Shown here piece after piece: positions 8,476 to 17,622 of a stretch of 64,000 nucleotides of DNA. Each line of letters starts with the position of its first letter. Positions within the stretch are counted from its first letter, which is position 1. The position numbers and the translations under genes were made by a program. Under the pieces are notes generated by a model. The model saw only the letters and a program-made list of their open reading frames with translations. It was not told where the DNA came from and did not search any database. Source of the DNA: Amycolatopsis thailandensis (GTDB lineage Bacteria > Actinomycetota > Actinomycetes > Mycobacteriales > Pseudonocardiaceae); the NCBI RefSeq assembly GCF_002234405.1, contig NZ_NMQT01000021.1:1-64000 (forward strand), given 5' to 3'.

Positions 8476-10785
8476 ATGGCCGACGGGGGTGAGCTGGTCA
8501 AGGCCACCGAGCGATTGCTCGAGGGCAGGCACGGGAGGCTGGGCGCGTCCGCGTTGCGGGCGGCGCTGGTCGACCTCTACGAATTCTGGTTGGGCAAGGG
8601 CGCCGCGGCGGCCGGCGTCGACACCGCTGAACCCGGTGTCGCGCTGGCGGCCGTCGGCGGCCTGGGGCGCCGCGAGCTGGTGCCCTTCTCCGACCTCGAC
8701 CTGCTGTTGCTGCACAACGGCAACAGCGGTGTCGGCGAGATCGCCGACGCGATCTGGTACCCGTTGTGGGACGCCAAGATCGGCCTCGACCACTCGGTCC
8801 GAACACCGGGTGAGGCGCTGAAGGTGGCGTCCGAGGATCTGCGGACCGCGATGGGACTGCTCGACATCCGTCACATCGCGGGGGAGGCCGAGATCACGGC
8901 CAGACTGGGGGCCGCCGCCCGCGACCAATGGCGGCGGACCGCCCGGAAACGGGTCGGCGAACTGTCGGACTCGGTGCACCAGCGCTGGGCTCGCAGCGGT
9001 GAGATCGCGCAGTCCGCCGAGCCGGACCTCAAACACGGCCGAGGCGGGCTTCGCGACTTCGCCGTCTTGGAGGCACTCGCGGCCGCACAGTTGACAGCGA
9101 GGCCCGGCGAGGAACTGCTGGCGGCCAAGAGCCTGCTGCTCGACGTCCGGACCGAGTTGCGCCGGGAACTGCGCCGGGAGCGGGACATCCTCAGCGCCCC
9201 GGAGGCCGAAACGGTCGCGGGTGAACTCGGCTTCGGCGACAGGTTCACCTTGGCGCGCAAGCTTTCCGGTATCGGACGGACGATCGCGTACGCGGTCGAC
9301 GTGGCACTCCGGTCCACTGTGGAGCCGCCCAAGGCGCGGTTCGGGCGGCGGCCGGTGCGGACGCCGCTCGACGAAGGTGTCGTGCTGCACGGGAACGAGG
9401 TGGCGCTGGCGCGGGACGCGCTGCCTGCCAAGGACCCGGCGCTGCTGCTGCGGGTCGCGGCGGCGTCGGCGCGGATCCGCAAGCCCATCGCGCACGGGAC
9501 CTTGCGGACGCTCGCCGACACCGCGCCGGAACTGCGCGCGCCCTGGCCCGCCGACGCCCTCAAGGCGCTGGTGGAACTGCTCGGCGCGGGCGAGGGTCTG
9601 GTCGACGCGGTCGAGGCGCTCGACCGGACGGGCCTGTGGGCGCGGCTGTTCCCCGAATGGGGTGCGGTGCGGGATCTCCCGCCGAGGTCGCCGGTGCATT
9701 CGTGGACCGTCGACAGGCATCTCGTGCGCGCCGCCGTCGAGGCGTCGAAACTGACGACCACCGTTTCGCGGCCGGATCTGCTGCTGATCGGCGCGCTGCT
9801 GCACGACATCGGCAAGGGCCGCGACGCGGACCATTCCGAACTCGGCGCGAAGATCAGCGCCCAGGTCGCGGCCCGGCTCGGGCTGTCGAAGGGCGATTCG
9901 GCGCTGGTGGCGGCGATGGTCCGGCATCACCTGCTGTTGCCGCACACCGCGACGCGGCGGGACATCAGCGATCCGGCCACGATCCAGCGGGTGACGAAGA
10001 CCCTCGACGACAACCTGGTCCTCCTGGAACTCCTGCACGCGCTGACGACGGCCGACTCACTGGCCACCGGGCCGGGCGTGTGGACCGACTGGAAGGCCAG
10101 GCTGCTCGCCGAACTCGTGTCCGGTTGCGAGGAAGCTTTGCACGGCAAGGGTTTCGTGCCACCGGAGCCGATGGGGGCCGAACAACGGGAACTCGTCGCC
10201 GAAGCCGTCGCGTCCGGTCGTGGCGAGGTGCGGATCACCGCGGCGGGCAAGGTCGTGACCGTCGTGCTCGCGGTGCCGGCCCGCGCCGAACTCCTGGCGC
10301 CCGCCGCCGGGGTGCTCGCGCTGAACTCACTGGAAGTCCACGCGGCGGTGCTGCGCGGGCACGACGGGGGACGGGCGGGTGTGTTCACGGCGTCGCCGAA
10401 GTTCGGCTCGCTGCCCGACGTCACGTTGCTGCGTGAGCAGTTCGCGCGGGCGGTGGCCGGGACGCTGCCGCTCACGCAACGGCTCGCGGCGAAGGAACGG
10501 GACTACGGCGAGACTCCCACGGCGAACGCGAAGGTGATCTGGTTCGACGACGAGACCAGCGGGCAGGACACGGTCGTGGTCGAACTGCGGGCCGCGAACC
10601 GGATCGGGCTGCTGTACCGGGTCGCGGGCGCACTGCGCCGATGCGAGGCCGAGGTGCGCTGGGCGAAGGTGGCGACCCTCGGTGGCGCCGTCGTCGACTC
10701 GTTCGCCGTCGCGCCGCGGACCGGCCGGGTCGACCAGGCGTGGCGGTCCAAGATCGAAGCCGCGCTGCTGGCGGCCGCTTCTTGA
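8476..10785 (+). CDS. glnD: PII nucleotidyltransferase/hydrolase GlnD
   Basis: 769-residue bifunctional enzyme that modifies and demodifies PII according to glutamine status. Domains in order: nucleotidyltransferase with GGLGRRELVPFSDLD around residues 61-75 (two metal-binding Asp), an HD hydrolase with LLHDIGKGRDADHSE around residue 441, and two ACT domains at the C-terminus (the last from about VVVELRAANRIGLLYRV). Slightly shorter than the enterobacterial enzyme, as usual in actinobacteria. Third gene of the nitrogen operon. A strong hairpin follows its stop. Confidence 0.95.
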   Translation: MADGGELVKATERLLEGRHGRLGASALRAALVDLYEFWLGKGAAAAGVDTAEPGVALAAVGGLGRRELVPFSDLDLLLLHNGNSGVGEIADAIWYPLWDAKIGLDHSVRTPGEALKVASEDLRTAMGLLDIRHIAGEAEITARLGAAARDQWRRTARKRVGELSDSVHQRWARSGEIAQSAEPDLKHGRGGLRDFAVLEALAAAQLTARPGEELLAAKSLLLDVRTELRRELRRERDILSAPEAETVAGELGFGDRFTLARKLSGIGRTIAYAVDVALRSTVEPPKARFGRRPVRTPLDEGVVLHGNEVALARDALPAKDPALLLRVAAASARIRKPIAHGTLRTLADTAPELRAPWPADALKALVELLGAGEGLVDAVEALDRTGLWARLFPEWGAVRDLPPRSPVHSWTVDRHLVRAAVEASKLTTTVSRPDLLLIGALLHDIGKGRDADHSELGAKISAQVAARLGLSKGDSALVAAMVRHHLLLPHTATRRDISDPATIQRVTKTLDDNLVLLELLHALTTADSLATGPGVWTDWKARLLAELVSGCEEALHGKGFVPPEPMGAEQRELVAEAVASGRGEVRITAAGKVVTVVLAVPARAELLAPAAGVLALNSLEVHAAVLRGHDGGRAGVFTASPKFGSLPDVTLLREQFARAVAGTLPLTQRLAAKERDYGETPTANAKVIWFDDETSGQDTVVVELRAANRIGLLYRVAGALRRCEAEVRWAKVATLGGAVVDSFAVAPRTGRVDQAWRSKIEAALLAAAS

Positions 10786-10788
10786 CGG

Positions 10789-10830
10789 CCCCGGAGGCGG
10801 GAGCAAAGGTCCCTTGCTCCCGCCCCGGGG
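10789..10830 (+). terminator. Hairpin after glnD, AGCAAGGG/CCCTTGCT-type
   Basis: Long GC-rich inverted repeat starting four bases after the glnD stop: outer CCCCGG/CCGGGG, then GGCGGGAGCAA paired with TTGCTCCCGCC. No T-tract. The inner GGGAGCAA...TTGCTCCC core is nearly identical to a palindrome at 55593-55615, so it also belongs to a dispersed family. Confidence 0.7.
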
Positions 10831-10909
10831 TGTCGCGCGAAGTGCGGAGGGTGACGGTGGCAGGATGTGCGCGGTCGAAACCCGAAGGATCCGGAGGGGC
10901 GGTGAGCGC

Positions 10910-11302
10910 GTGCTCGGTCACGAGCAGGACTCACCCGGGCCCCAGCGGACCTCGTTGCCGCCGACCGTCGTCGCCTCCCACTTCCGGGCCTGCGCGGACG
11001 ACCTCGCCGTCTCCTTGACCGCCTCCGGCACCGCCGCGACCGTTCCCGAGCTGCTCAAGGTGGTCCGGCACCTCGTCGCGGGCCAGCAGGCGCTGGCCAT
11101 CGCGCTCGAAGGCATGGCGGGCCGGGTCGAGGTGGGCGGCGAGGGCGCGTTGTCCACCGCTCCGCTGGTCGACGTCGAGGTCGTCGCGGAAGTACTCCGA
11201 GCGGCCGCCACCGCTGTCGACTGTTCGGCCGAAGCGCTCGCCGAATCACGCCCGTCATTCGAATGTGTGAGCGAATCAGTGGCCCCTGACACCCGTTTGT
11301 AG
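10910..11302 (+). CDS. Hypothetical protein, mostly helical
   Basis: No family recognised. About 130 residues, alanine-rich and probably helical (FRACADDLAVSLTASG, then LLKVVRHLVAGQQALAIALEGMAGRVE), with no signal peptide or membrane helix. The middle has strong third-position GC, while the last dozen codons do not. The start is uncertain: GTG 10910 has GGAGG about 13 bases upstream, and ATG 10865 in the same frame is an alternative. It stands alone between the glnD terminator and the Ku gene. Confidence 0.5.
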   Translation: MLGHEQDSPGPQRTSLPPTVVASHFRACADDLAVSLTASGTAATVPELLKVVRHLVAGQQALAIALEGMAGRVEVGGEGALSTAPLVDVEVVAEVLRAAATAVDCSAEALAESRPSFECVSESVAPDTRL

Positions 11303-11352
11303 CTGTTCCGCCGCTTCGGCGCGTGGATACGCTGACCTGGCGGAGGTGGGCC

Positions 11353-12222
11353 ATGCGCGCGGTGTGGAAAGGCACGATCGGATTCGGGACCTACGCCATC
11401 CCGGTGAAGGCGTACAGCGCGACCGAAGAACACAGCGTCCCCCTCCACCAGGTGCACGAGCCGGACGGCGGCAGGATCCGGGTGAAGTGGGTCTGCGAGG
11501 TCGACGGCGCCGAGGTGCCCACGACCGAGATCGCCAAGGGGCACCCCGCTCCCAACGGCGACGTCGTCCTGCTGACCGGCGGTGACTTCGCGTCACTGCT
11601 CGCGCCGACCACCCAGTCGATGGACGTCGTCGGCTTCACCCCGGCCGAGCAGGTCGACTCGATGTACTTCTCGCGCAGCTACTACCTCGAACCGGAGCCC
11701 TCGGGTACGAAGCCGTACGTGCTGCTGAGCGAGGCGTTGCAGCAGTCCGGGCGCATCGCGATCGTGAAGGTGACGCTGCGGCAGCGCGAGACGCTGGGCG
11801 CGCTGCGGGTGCGGGACCAGGTGATCCTGCTCGAGACGATGCTGTGGCCCGACGAGATCCGGCGGCCCGACTTCCCGTTCCTCCACGAGGACGTCGACCT
11901 GCGGCGCGGGGAGCTGCGGAACGCGGTCTCGCTGATCGAAGACCTCACGCAGGACTTCGACCCCGCGCGGTACACAGATCGCTACCGGGAAGCGCTCGAA
12001 GCGCTCATCCAGGCCAAACTGGACGGCGACGACGTCCTCCAGCCGACCGCCGCCGAGCAGGCCGAGGGCGTGACGCGGCTGCTGGCGGCCTTGCAGCGGA
12101 GTGCCGTCGAAGCCGACCGTGCCCCGGTCGCGAAGGCCAAGGACGCCGCGGACAAGGCGCGTCAGGCGCGGACGCGGGCGAAGAAGGCTTCGTCGGCCAA
12201 AACGCGCGCCGAGACCAGTTGA
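11353..12222 (+). CDS. ku: Non-homologous end-joining protein Ku
   Basis: 289-residue bacterial Ku, a homodimer that binds DNA double-strand ends and recruits LigD. It begins with the typical MRAVWKGTIGFGTYAIPVKAYSATEE and contains the core blocks VDSMYFSRSYYLEP and LRQRETLGALRVRDQVILLETMLWP. The C-terminus is lysine/alanine/arginine-rich, as in actinobacterial Ku proteins that bind DNA through a basic tail. The ATG at 11353 follows GGAGGTG. No ligD is adjacent, so the ligase must be elsewhere. Confidence 0.96.
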   Translation: MRAVWKGTIGFGTYAIPVKAYSATEEHSVPLHQVHEPDGGRIRVKWVCEVDGAEVPTTEIAKGHPAPNGDVVLLTGGDFASLLAPTTQSMDVVGFTPAEQVDSMYFSRSYYLEPEPSGTKPYVLLSEALQQSGRIAIVKVTLRQRETLGALRVRDQVILLETMLWPDEIRRPDFPFLHEDVDLRRGELRNAVSLIEDLTQDFDPARYTDRYREALEALIQAKLDGDDVLQPTAAEQAEGVTRLLAALQRSAVEADRAPVAKAKDAADKARQARTRAKKASSAKTRAETS

Positions 12223-12483
12223 GTAGTTCTACCCAGGGGTAGTTGGGGGTCTTCACGCTGCCGTGACCCCACGGTGACCGGGCATGGTTATCCCATCGCG
12301 CGGAGAGAGCGCGGGGAGCGGAAATCGCCTGGTACTGGGGGTCCGGCGAGACCGAATCCCGCGAAACTCGCCAAGTGTGCTCACGGTCGGCTCGCGGGGA
12401 GGCGAGTCTTCCGTAGAGGCTCCGGTACCGGTTTGCGAGGGGCGACCGGTCCCGGAGCCCTGTTTTGCGTTAGAACTGTGGAC
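12223..12483. other. Intergenic gap between ku and the pentapeptide gene
   Basis: About 260 bases without a convincing gene. It holds a small perfect hairpin, CTACCC-AG-GGGTAG at 12229-12242, seven bases after the ku stop, which may be a weak terminator. The remainder presumably carries the promoter of the next gene; no clear -35/-10 was recognised. Confidence 0.5.
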
Positions 12484-14073
12484 ATGGAAAAGCCGTGGCC
12501 AACTTGCATCGTGGAGCAGTGCATCGGCATCCGGATCGGCGCGCACGACCGCTGCCTGGCGCACAGCGAATCCGCGGTCCAAGACGAGTACTTCGCCGGA
12601 ATCGCGCCGGGTTCGAACGTGGATCTCCGCGGGACGGAACTTTCCGCTTTGCTGATCGACCGCCTTCTATACGTCACACGAATCGATGGTGGACGCTCAG
12701 TGTTAGGCGAAGTGGACTTCGCTGAAGTGACCTTGCCGGCAGGCAGGTTTTACCACGTCGATTTCAGTGGTCGTGTCGATTTTGATTCGGCAAGCATTGG
12801 TGAGGTCTACTTCATCGGTGCACATTTCGCCGACAGGGTAGATTTCAGGCAGGCGACTTTCGCTCTGGAAGGCATATTTGCGACCGTGAAATTCGGTGGC
12901 ATGGCCAACTTTCATGAGACATGCTTCAAGGGTGGCGCTATCCTTGATGAGGACACGGTTTTCCTGGATAGTGCTTGGTTTGAGAGTGCAATATTTCTCG
13001 ACCACTCGTACTTTGGGGGGGTTGGCTTCAACGGTTTCGCCCAGTTCGGTGGAGCAAGGTTTTCCAGTTCTGTTTCGTTTCGGGGCGCAGTCTTCGAAGA
13101 ATCTGCTCAATTTCAGAATGTTTATTTTGGAGGTCGTTTCGATTTTGCCGAAGTCGTGGTGGCTCAAGAAGCTATTTTCCGCGGTGTTGAATTTGAAAAG
13201 GCCGACCTGATGGGGCCAATGTTAGTCGAGAAGTTGACCTTGAAATCCGCTGTCTTTCGGAGAAATATTCGCATCGAAAGTGAGGTGTTGGAGGGCGATG
13301 CGCTAGAGGTCGACTGCACGCGAGCGGTATTCGAGGAAGGGGTATCGCTTAGGCTTTCGCGCGCGGAAGTCAAGTTCGACCAGGTGATCCTGCGGAAGCC
13401 TTCGACGATCGTCGCGGACACCGCTGCAACTCTGCTCTCCCTGCGGGAAACCGACGTTGCGGACCTCATGCTGACCGACATCTCCCTGTCGGAGTGTCAT
13501 TTCGCGGGCGCGCATCACCTCGACAAGCTGCGCTTGGAGGGCACCTGCACGTTCGGCTCGTACCGCAATCGCCAGGCCCTCGCCGAGGAACTCGCCTGGC
13601 GGAGCGACCGGAACGCGCCGGTCGGCCCCCGCCGCATCGCCGACCTCTACCGCCAGCTCCGCAAGGCGCAGGAAGACAGCAAGAACGAACCCGGAGCCGC
13701 CGACTTCTACTACGGCGAGATGGAGATGCGCCGCCACAGCCCCGCGACCCCATGGTCCGAGCGCGTCATCCTCCACCTCTACTGGCTGGTCTCCGGCTAC
13801 GGCCTTCGCGCGCTAAGAGCCCTCGCGACTCTCGCCGTCCTCATAGCGGTCGTAAGCGTGAGCATGTGGCTGGGCGGCTTCAAGACCACGCCCGTCTTCG
13901 GCGACACCTTGATCTACGTCGCCCAGAGCACCGTTTCGCTGGAAACGAAACTGACGTCCCTGCCGAAGGATCTGACGCCGTTCGGCGAGGTGATGCGGCT
14001 GGTCATGCGCGTTCTGGGGCCGCTGCTGCTCGGCCTGACGCTGCTGGCCGTCCGCAACCGCGTCAAACGCTGA
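12484..14073 (+). CDS. Pentapeptide-repeat protein with C-terminal membrane helices
   Basis: 529 residues in three parts. Residues about 1-45 carry a Cys/His-containing head (CIVEQCIGIRIGAHDRCLAH). Residues about 50-370 form a long run of degenerate pentapeptide repeats, A-(D/N/H)-F-x-x type, such as VDFRQATFA and AQFGGARFSSSVSFRGAVF, expected to fold as a right-handed quadrilateral helix. A linker (YRQLRKAQEDSKNEPGAADFYYGEMEMRR) leads to two membrane helices and a basic tail (NRVKR). The repeat part is visibly AT-richer than its neighbours and has in-frame TTA codons, suggesting transfer. Function unknown; the repeats could face the cytoplasm as a binding scaffold. Confidence 0.85.
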   Translation: MEKPWPTCIVEQCIGIRIGAHDRCLAHSESAVQDEYFAGIAPGSNVDLRGTELSALLIDRLLYVTRIDGGRSVLGEVDFAEVTLPAGRFYHVDFSGRVDFDSASIGEVYFIGAHFADRVDFRQATFALEGIFATVKFGGMANFHETCFKGGAILDEDTVFLDSAWFESAIFLDHSYFGGVGFNGFAQFGGARFSSSVSFRGAVFEESAQFQNVYFGGRFDFAEVVVAQEAIFRGVEFEKADLMGPMLVEKLTLKSAVFRRNIRIESEVLEGDALEVDCTRAVFEEGVSLRLSRAEVKFDQVILRKPSTIVADTAATLLSLRETDVADLMLTDISLSECHFAGAHHLDKLRLEGTCTFGSYRNRQALAEELAWRSDRNAPVGPRRIADLYRQLRKAQEDSKNEPGAADFYYGEMEMRRHSPATPWSERVILHLYWLVSGYGLRALRALATLAVLIAVVSVSMWLGGFKTTPVFGDTLIYVAQSTVSLETKLTSLPKDLTPFGEVMRLVMRVLGPLLLGLTLLAVRNRVKR

Positions 14074-14151
14074 CCTCGGACACCGACTACCCTGGGAAGC
14101 CGCCGGTTCGTACCGGCGAGCCACAACGACCCAGCTGGAGCGTGCACACCC

Positions 14152-15693
14152 GTGTTCGACACCCTCTCCGATCGGCTCACGTCCGCCCTGCAGACCCTGT
14201 CTCGCAAGGGCAGGCTCTCCGACGCCGACATCGACGCCACCGCGCGCGAGATCCGTATCGCGCTGCTCGAGGCGGATGTCGCGCTCTCCGTGGTCAAGGA
14301 CTTCATCGCCCGCATCAAGGAACGCGCCAAGGGCGCCGAGGTGCACGGCGCGCTGAACCCGGCGCAGCAGGTCATCAAGATCGTCAACGAGGAACTCGTC
14401 ACCATCCTCGGCGGCGAGACCAGGCGGCTCACGTTCGCGAAGAACCCGCCGACGGTCATCATGCTCGCGGGTCTCCAGGGTGCCGGTAAGACGACACTCG
14501 CCGGCAAGCTCGCGATGTGGCTGAAGAAGCAGGGCCACGCGCCGATGCTGGTCGCCTGTGACCTCCAGCGCCCCAACGCGGTCACGCAGCTCCAGGTCGT
14601 CGGTGAGCGGGCCGGGGTCGCGGTCTTCGCGCCCGAGCCCGGAAACGGTGTCGGCGACCCGGTCGACGTCGCCCGCCGTGCCATCGACGAGGCGAAGCGC
14701 GCCCAGCACGACATCGTCCTGGTCGACACCGCCGGTCGTCTCGGTGTCGACGAAGAGCTGATGAAGCAGGCCGCGGACATCCGCGACGCCGTTTCGCCCG
14801 ACGAGACGCTGTTCGTCGTCGACGCGATGATCGGTCAGGACGCGGTCACCACGGCCGAAGCGTTCCGCGACGGTGTCGGCTTCACCGGCGTCGTGCTCAC
14901 CAAGCTCGACGGTGACGCCCGCGGTGGTGCCGCGCTTTCGGTCCGCCAGGTCACCGGCCAGCCGATCCTGTTCGCGTCGAACGGCGAGAAGCTCGAGGAC
15001 TTCGACCTCTTCCACCCGGACCGGATGGCCAGCCGAATCCTCGGCATGGGTGACGTGCTCAGCCTCATCGAGCAGGCCGAGCAGCACTTCGACCAGGAGA
15101 AGGCCGAGCAGACCGCGGCCAAGCTCGGCAGCGGCCAGCTCACCCTCGAAGACTTCCTCGAGCAGATGCTCGCGGTCCGCAAGATGGGCCCGATCGGCAA
15201 CCTGCTCGGCATGCTGCCCGGCGCCGGGCAGATGAAGGACCAGCTCGCGCAGGTCGACGACAAGCAGCTCGACAAGCTGCAGGCGATCATCCGCGGCATG
15301 ACCCCCGCCGAGCGCGATGATCCGAAGATCATCAACGCCTCCCGCCGGATCCGGATCTCGAAGGGCTCGGGCGTCTCCATCCGCGAGGTCAACGACTTGG
15401 TCAACCGGTTCTTCGAGGCGCGCAAGATGATGGCGCAGATGGCGGGCCGCTTCGGCTTCGGCGGCGGAGGCGGCGGCAGCAAGAACCGCAAAGGCAAGAA
15501 GGGGAAGAAGGGCAAGGGGCGCGGCCCGACGCAGCCCAAGGTCCGCGGTGGCTTCCCCGGCGGCATGCCGATGCTGCCCCCGGGCGGGATGCCCGGCGGC
15601 CCCGGCGGGATGCCCGACCTCTCCCAGCTCGGCGGCATGAACGACGTCCCCGGGTTCGACCCGAAGAAGTTCAAGCTGCCGAAGGACAAGTAG
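14152..15693 (+). CDS. ffh: Signal recognition particle GTPase Ffh
   Basis: 513-residue SRP54-type GTPase targeting membrane and secreted proteins co-translationally. N-domain, then G-domain with G1 GLQGAGKTT near residues 107-115, DTAGRLGVDEEL, TKLDGDARGG, and a C-terminal M-domain that becomes Met/Gly/Pro-rich (GGMPMLPPGGMPGGPGGM) after a basic linker. GTG start at 14152. First gene of the conserved ffh-to-rnhB block. The long Gly/Met tail is usual in high-GC actinobacteria. Confidence 0.97.
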   Translation: MFDTLSDRLTSALQTLSRKGRLSDADIDATAREIRIALLEADVALSVVKDFIARIKERAKGAEVHGALNPAQQVIKIVNEELVTILGGETRRLTFAKNPPTVIMLAGLQGAGKTTLAGKLAMWLKKQGHAPMLVACDLQRPNAVTQLQVVGERAGVAVFAPEPGNGVGDPVDVARRAIDEAKRAQHDIVLVDTAGRLGVDEELMKQAADIRDAVSPDETLFVVDAMIGQDAVTTAEAFRDGVGFTGVVLTKLDGDARGGAALSVRQVTGQPILFASNGEKLEDFDLFHPDRMASRILGMGDVLSLIEQAEQHFDQEKAEQTAAKLGSGQLTLEDFLEQMLAVRKMGPIGNLLGMLPGAGQMKDQLAQVDDKQLDKLQAIIRGMTPAERDDPKIINASRRIRISKGSGVSIREVNDLVNRFFEARKMMAQMAGRFGFGGGGGGSKNRKGKKGKKGKGRGPTQPKVRGGFPGGMPMLPPGGMPGGPGGMPDLSQLGGMNDVPGFDPKKFKLPKDK

Positions 15694-15696
15694 CCC

Positions 15697-16770
15697 GTGG
15701 AGGCGCTGCACCTGGCGGGGGTCGTCCTGCCGGACGGCGAGCACCGTGAGCTGTGGGTCACCGGCGGCCGGATCACCACCGAACCGGTCGCTGGAGCGGA
15801 AACCGTCGTCCGTGAAGGCTTTCTCGTACCCGGACTGGTCGACGCGCATTGCCATCCCGGGATCGGCGTCGGCGGTCCGACCACGCTCGAAGAGGCCGCC
15901 GCGCAGGCGATCACCGATCGCGACGCCGGGACGCTGCTGATCCGCGACTGCGGGCTGCCGATCGACGTCCGGCCGTTGCAGGAGCGCGCAGACCTGCCGC
16001 GGATCATCCGCGCCGGACGGCATCTCGCCCTGCGCAAGCGCTACATCCCCGGTCTGGGCATCGAACTCGAAGACCCTTCCGAGCTGCCGAAGGCGGTCGC
16101 CAAACAGGCCCGTGACGGCGACGGCTGGGTCAAGCTCGTCGGCGACTGGATCGACCGCGGCGTCGGCGACCTGGCGCCGCTGTGGCCCGACGACGTCCTC
16201 GCCGAGGCCATCGCCGTCGCGCACGCCGAGGGCGCCAAGGTGACGGCGCACGTGTTCGGCCAAGCCGCCTTGCCGGGCCTGATCGGCGCGGGGATCGACT
16301 GCCTCGAACACGGCACGGAACTCTCTCCGGACCAGCTGGGCGTCCTCGCCGAACGCGGGGTCGCGCTCGTGCCGACCCTGATCAACATCGAGAACTTCCC
16401 CGGCATCGCCGACAAGGCGGGCAAGTACCCGGTCTACGCCGACCACATGCGCGCGCTGCACGCGGGCGTCGGCGAAATGGTCTCGACGGCGATCGAGGCG
16501 GGCGTCCGGGTGTACGCCGGAAGCGACGCGGGTGGAATGGTCGAGCACGGCAGGCTCGTCGACGAGATCGAGGCGCTGCACAAGGCAGGCATGTCCGCCG
16601 AACAGGCGCTGGCGTCGGCGTCGTGGGCCGCGCGCGAATGGCTCGGCGTGCCGGGGATCGTCGACGGCGCTTCGGCCGACCTGCTCGTCTACCCGTCCGA
16701 TCCGCGTGAGGATCTCGCGGTGCTGCGGCATCCGAGTCACATCGTGCTGCGTGGCAAGATCTACGCCTGA
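15697..16770 (+). CDS. Amidohydrolase-family protein
   Basis: 357-residue metal-dependent hydrolase of the imidazolonepropionase-like group. The HxH motif lies in VDAHCHPGIGVGG, further ligands in VTAHVFG and LEHGTEL, and the catalytic Asp in VYAGSDAGG. A conserved lysine is in GWVKLVGDW. Starts at GTG 15697, three bases after ffh, so probably co-transcribed. Substrate not predictable from sequence. Its place between ffh and rpsP appears to be an actinobacterial insertion in the translation block. Confidence 0.88.
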   Translation: MEALHLAGVVLPDGEHRELWVTGGRITTEPVAGAETVVREGFLVPGLVDAHCHPGIGVGGPTTLEEAAAQAITDRDAGTLLIRDCGLPIDVRPLQERADLPRIIRAGRHLALRKRYIPGLGIELEDPSELPKAVAKQARDGDGWVKLVGDWIDRGVGDLAPLWPDDVLAEAIAVAHAEGAKVTAHVFGQAALPGLIGAGIDCLEHGTELSPDQLGVLAERGVALVPTLINIENFPGIADKAGKYPVYADHMRALHAGVGEMVSTAIEAGVRVYAGSDAGGMVEHGRLVDEIEALHKAGMSAEQALASASWAAREWLGVPGIVDGASADLLVYPSDPREDLAVLRHPSHIVLRGKIYA

Positions 16771-16812
16771 CCCGCCTCCATCCGTGACCGGAGCGGTACC
16801 TAGCGTGGAGGC

Positions 16813-17565
16813 GTGGTGGACGACGGACAAGCTCGCGAGCGCTTGGTGCTCGGAGCGCATTGGGGGTTCGTAGCGTTCTTCGCGGGCATCGCCGGATACC
16901 ACCTCGTCACGCTCGTCATGAGCTTCTTGCTGTCAGGCCGCTTCGGCGGTTACGACCCGCTCGAACTCCGTGACGTCGGCCCGCTGCTGATCCTCGCGTT
17001 CCTGCCGACCCTCGTGCTCGGCCTCGGCCCCGCCATCGGCTCTCGCGTCTGGGGGCAAGGGCTCCGCACGGACTTCGGGCTCAGACCCACCTGGCGCGAC
17101 GTCCGGATCGGGCTCGCCTGCGGGGCGGCCGCGCTCGCCGCCGGCTACCTCCTCAACCTGCTCCTGCTGGCCGTCTACGGGACCGACGGCGACGACAGGA
17201 CCTTCTCCGACGTCTCGCCGAGCCCGATCACGGAACTGTCGGGTACCGCCGATGGGGATACGATCTGGCTGGTACTGGCCGCGGTCATCGTCGTCCTCGC
17301 CGCTCCGGTCACCGAAGAACTGCTCTTCCGCGGCACGCTCTGGAACGCGATGGGCTTCCACCGCCTGCCATCGTGGGTGATCCTGCTGGTCACCGCGCTG
17401 GTGTTCGCCCAGCTGCACGGGGAAGCCGCGCGCACGATCGCGCTGTTCGGCCAGGGCATCGCCATCGGCCTCGCCCGCTATCTTTCCGGCCGGGTGAGCG
17501 CGGCCGTCATCGCGCACGCCGCCAACAACCTCCCTCCGGCTGTATTGCTCTTCGCGGCGAGGTGA
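16813..17565 (+). CDS. CPBP-family intramembrane metalloprotease (first of a pair)
   Basis: 250-residue membrane protein with about eight hydrophobic segments and the Abi/CPBP motifs: EELLFRG in VTEELLFRGTLWNAMG (glutamates and Arg), FAQLHGEA (His), and HAANN at the C-terminus. These residues form the Rce1-like glutamate protease site. GTG start at 16813. The next gene is a paralogue, so the two probably arose by duplication. Substrate unknown; related proteins act in prenyl-protein processing or bacteriocin immunity. Confidence 0.9.
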   Translation: MVDDGQARERLVLGAHWGFVAFFAGIAGYHLVTLVMSFLLSGRFGGYDPLELRDVGPLLILAFLPTLVLGLGPAIGSRVWGQGLRTDFGLRPTWRDVRIGLACGAAALAAGYLLNLLLLAVYGTDGDDRTFSDVSPSPITELSGTADGDTIWLVLAAVIVVLAAPVTEELLFRGTLWNAMGFHRLPSWVILLVTALVFAQLHGEAARTIALFGQGIAIGLARYLSGRVSAAVIAHAANNLPPAVLLFAAR

Positions 17566-17622
17566 CCGCCGCCGGAGGCGGTTAGAGTCTGTGAGTAACC
17601 GAACGATCACCGGAGGATCGGC

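Noticed and set aside
10918..11544. Minus-strand frame opposite the hypothetical gene and ku
   Set aside because: Ku is certain on the plus strand, and codon bias in 10910-11302 favours the plus frame.
13813..16902. 1029-codon minus-strand open frame opposite ffh and the amidohydrolase
   Set aside because: Shadow of high-GC coding on the plus strand; Ffh and amidohydrolase motifs are certain, and the frame has no recognisable domain.
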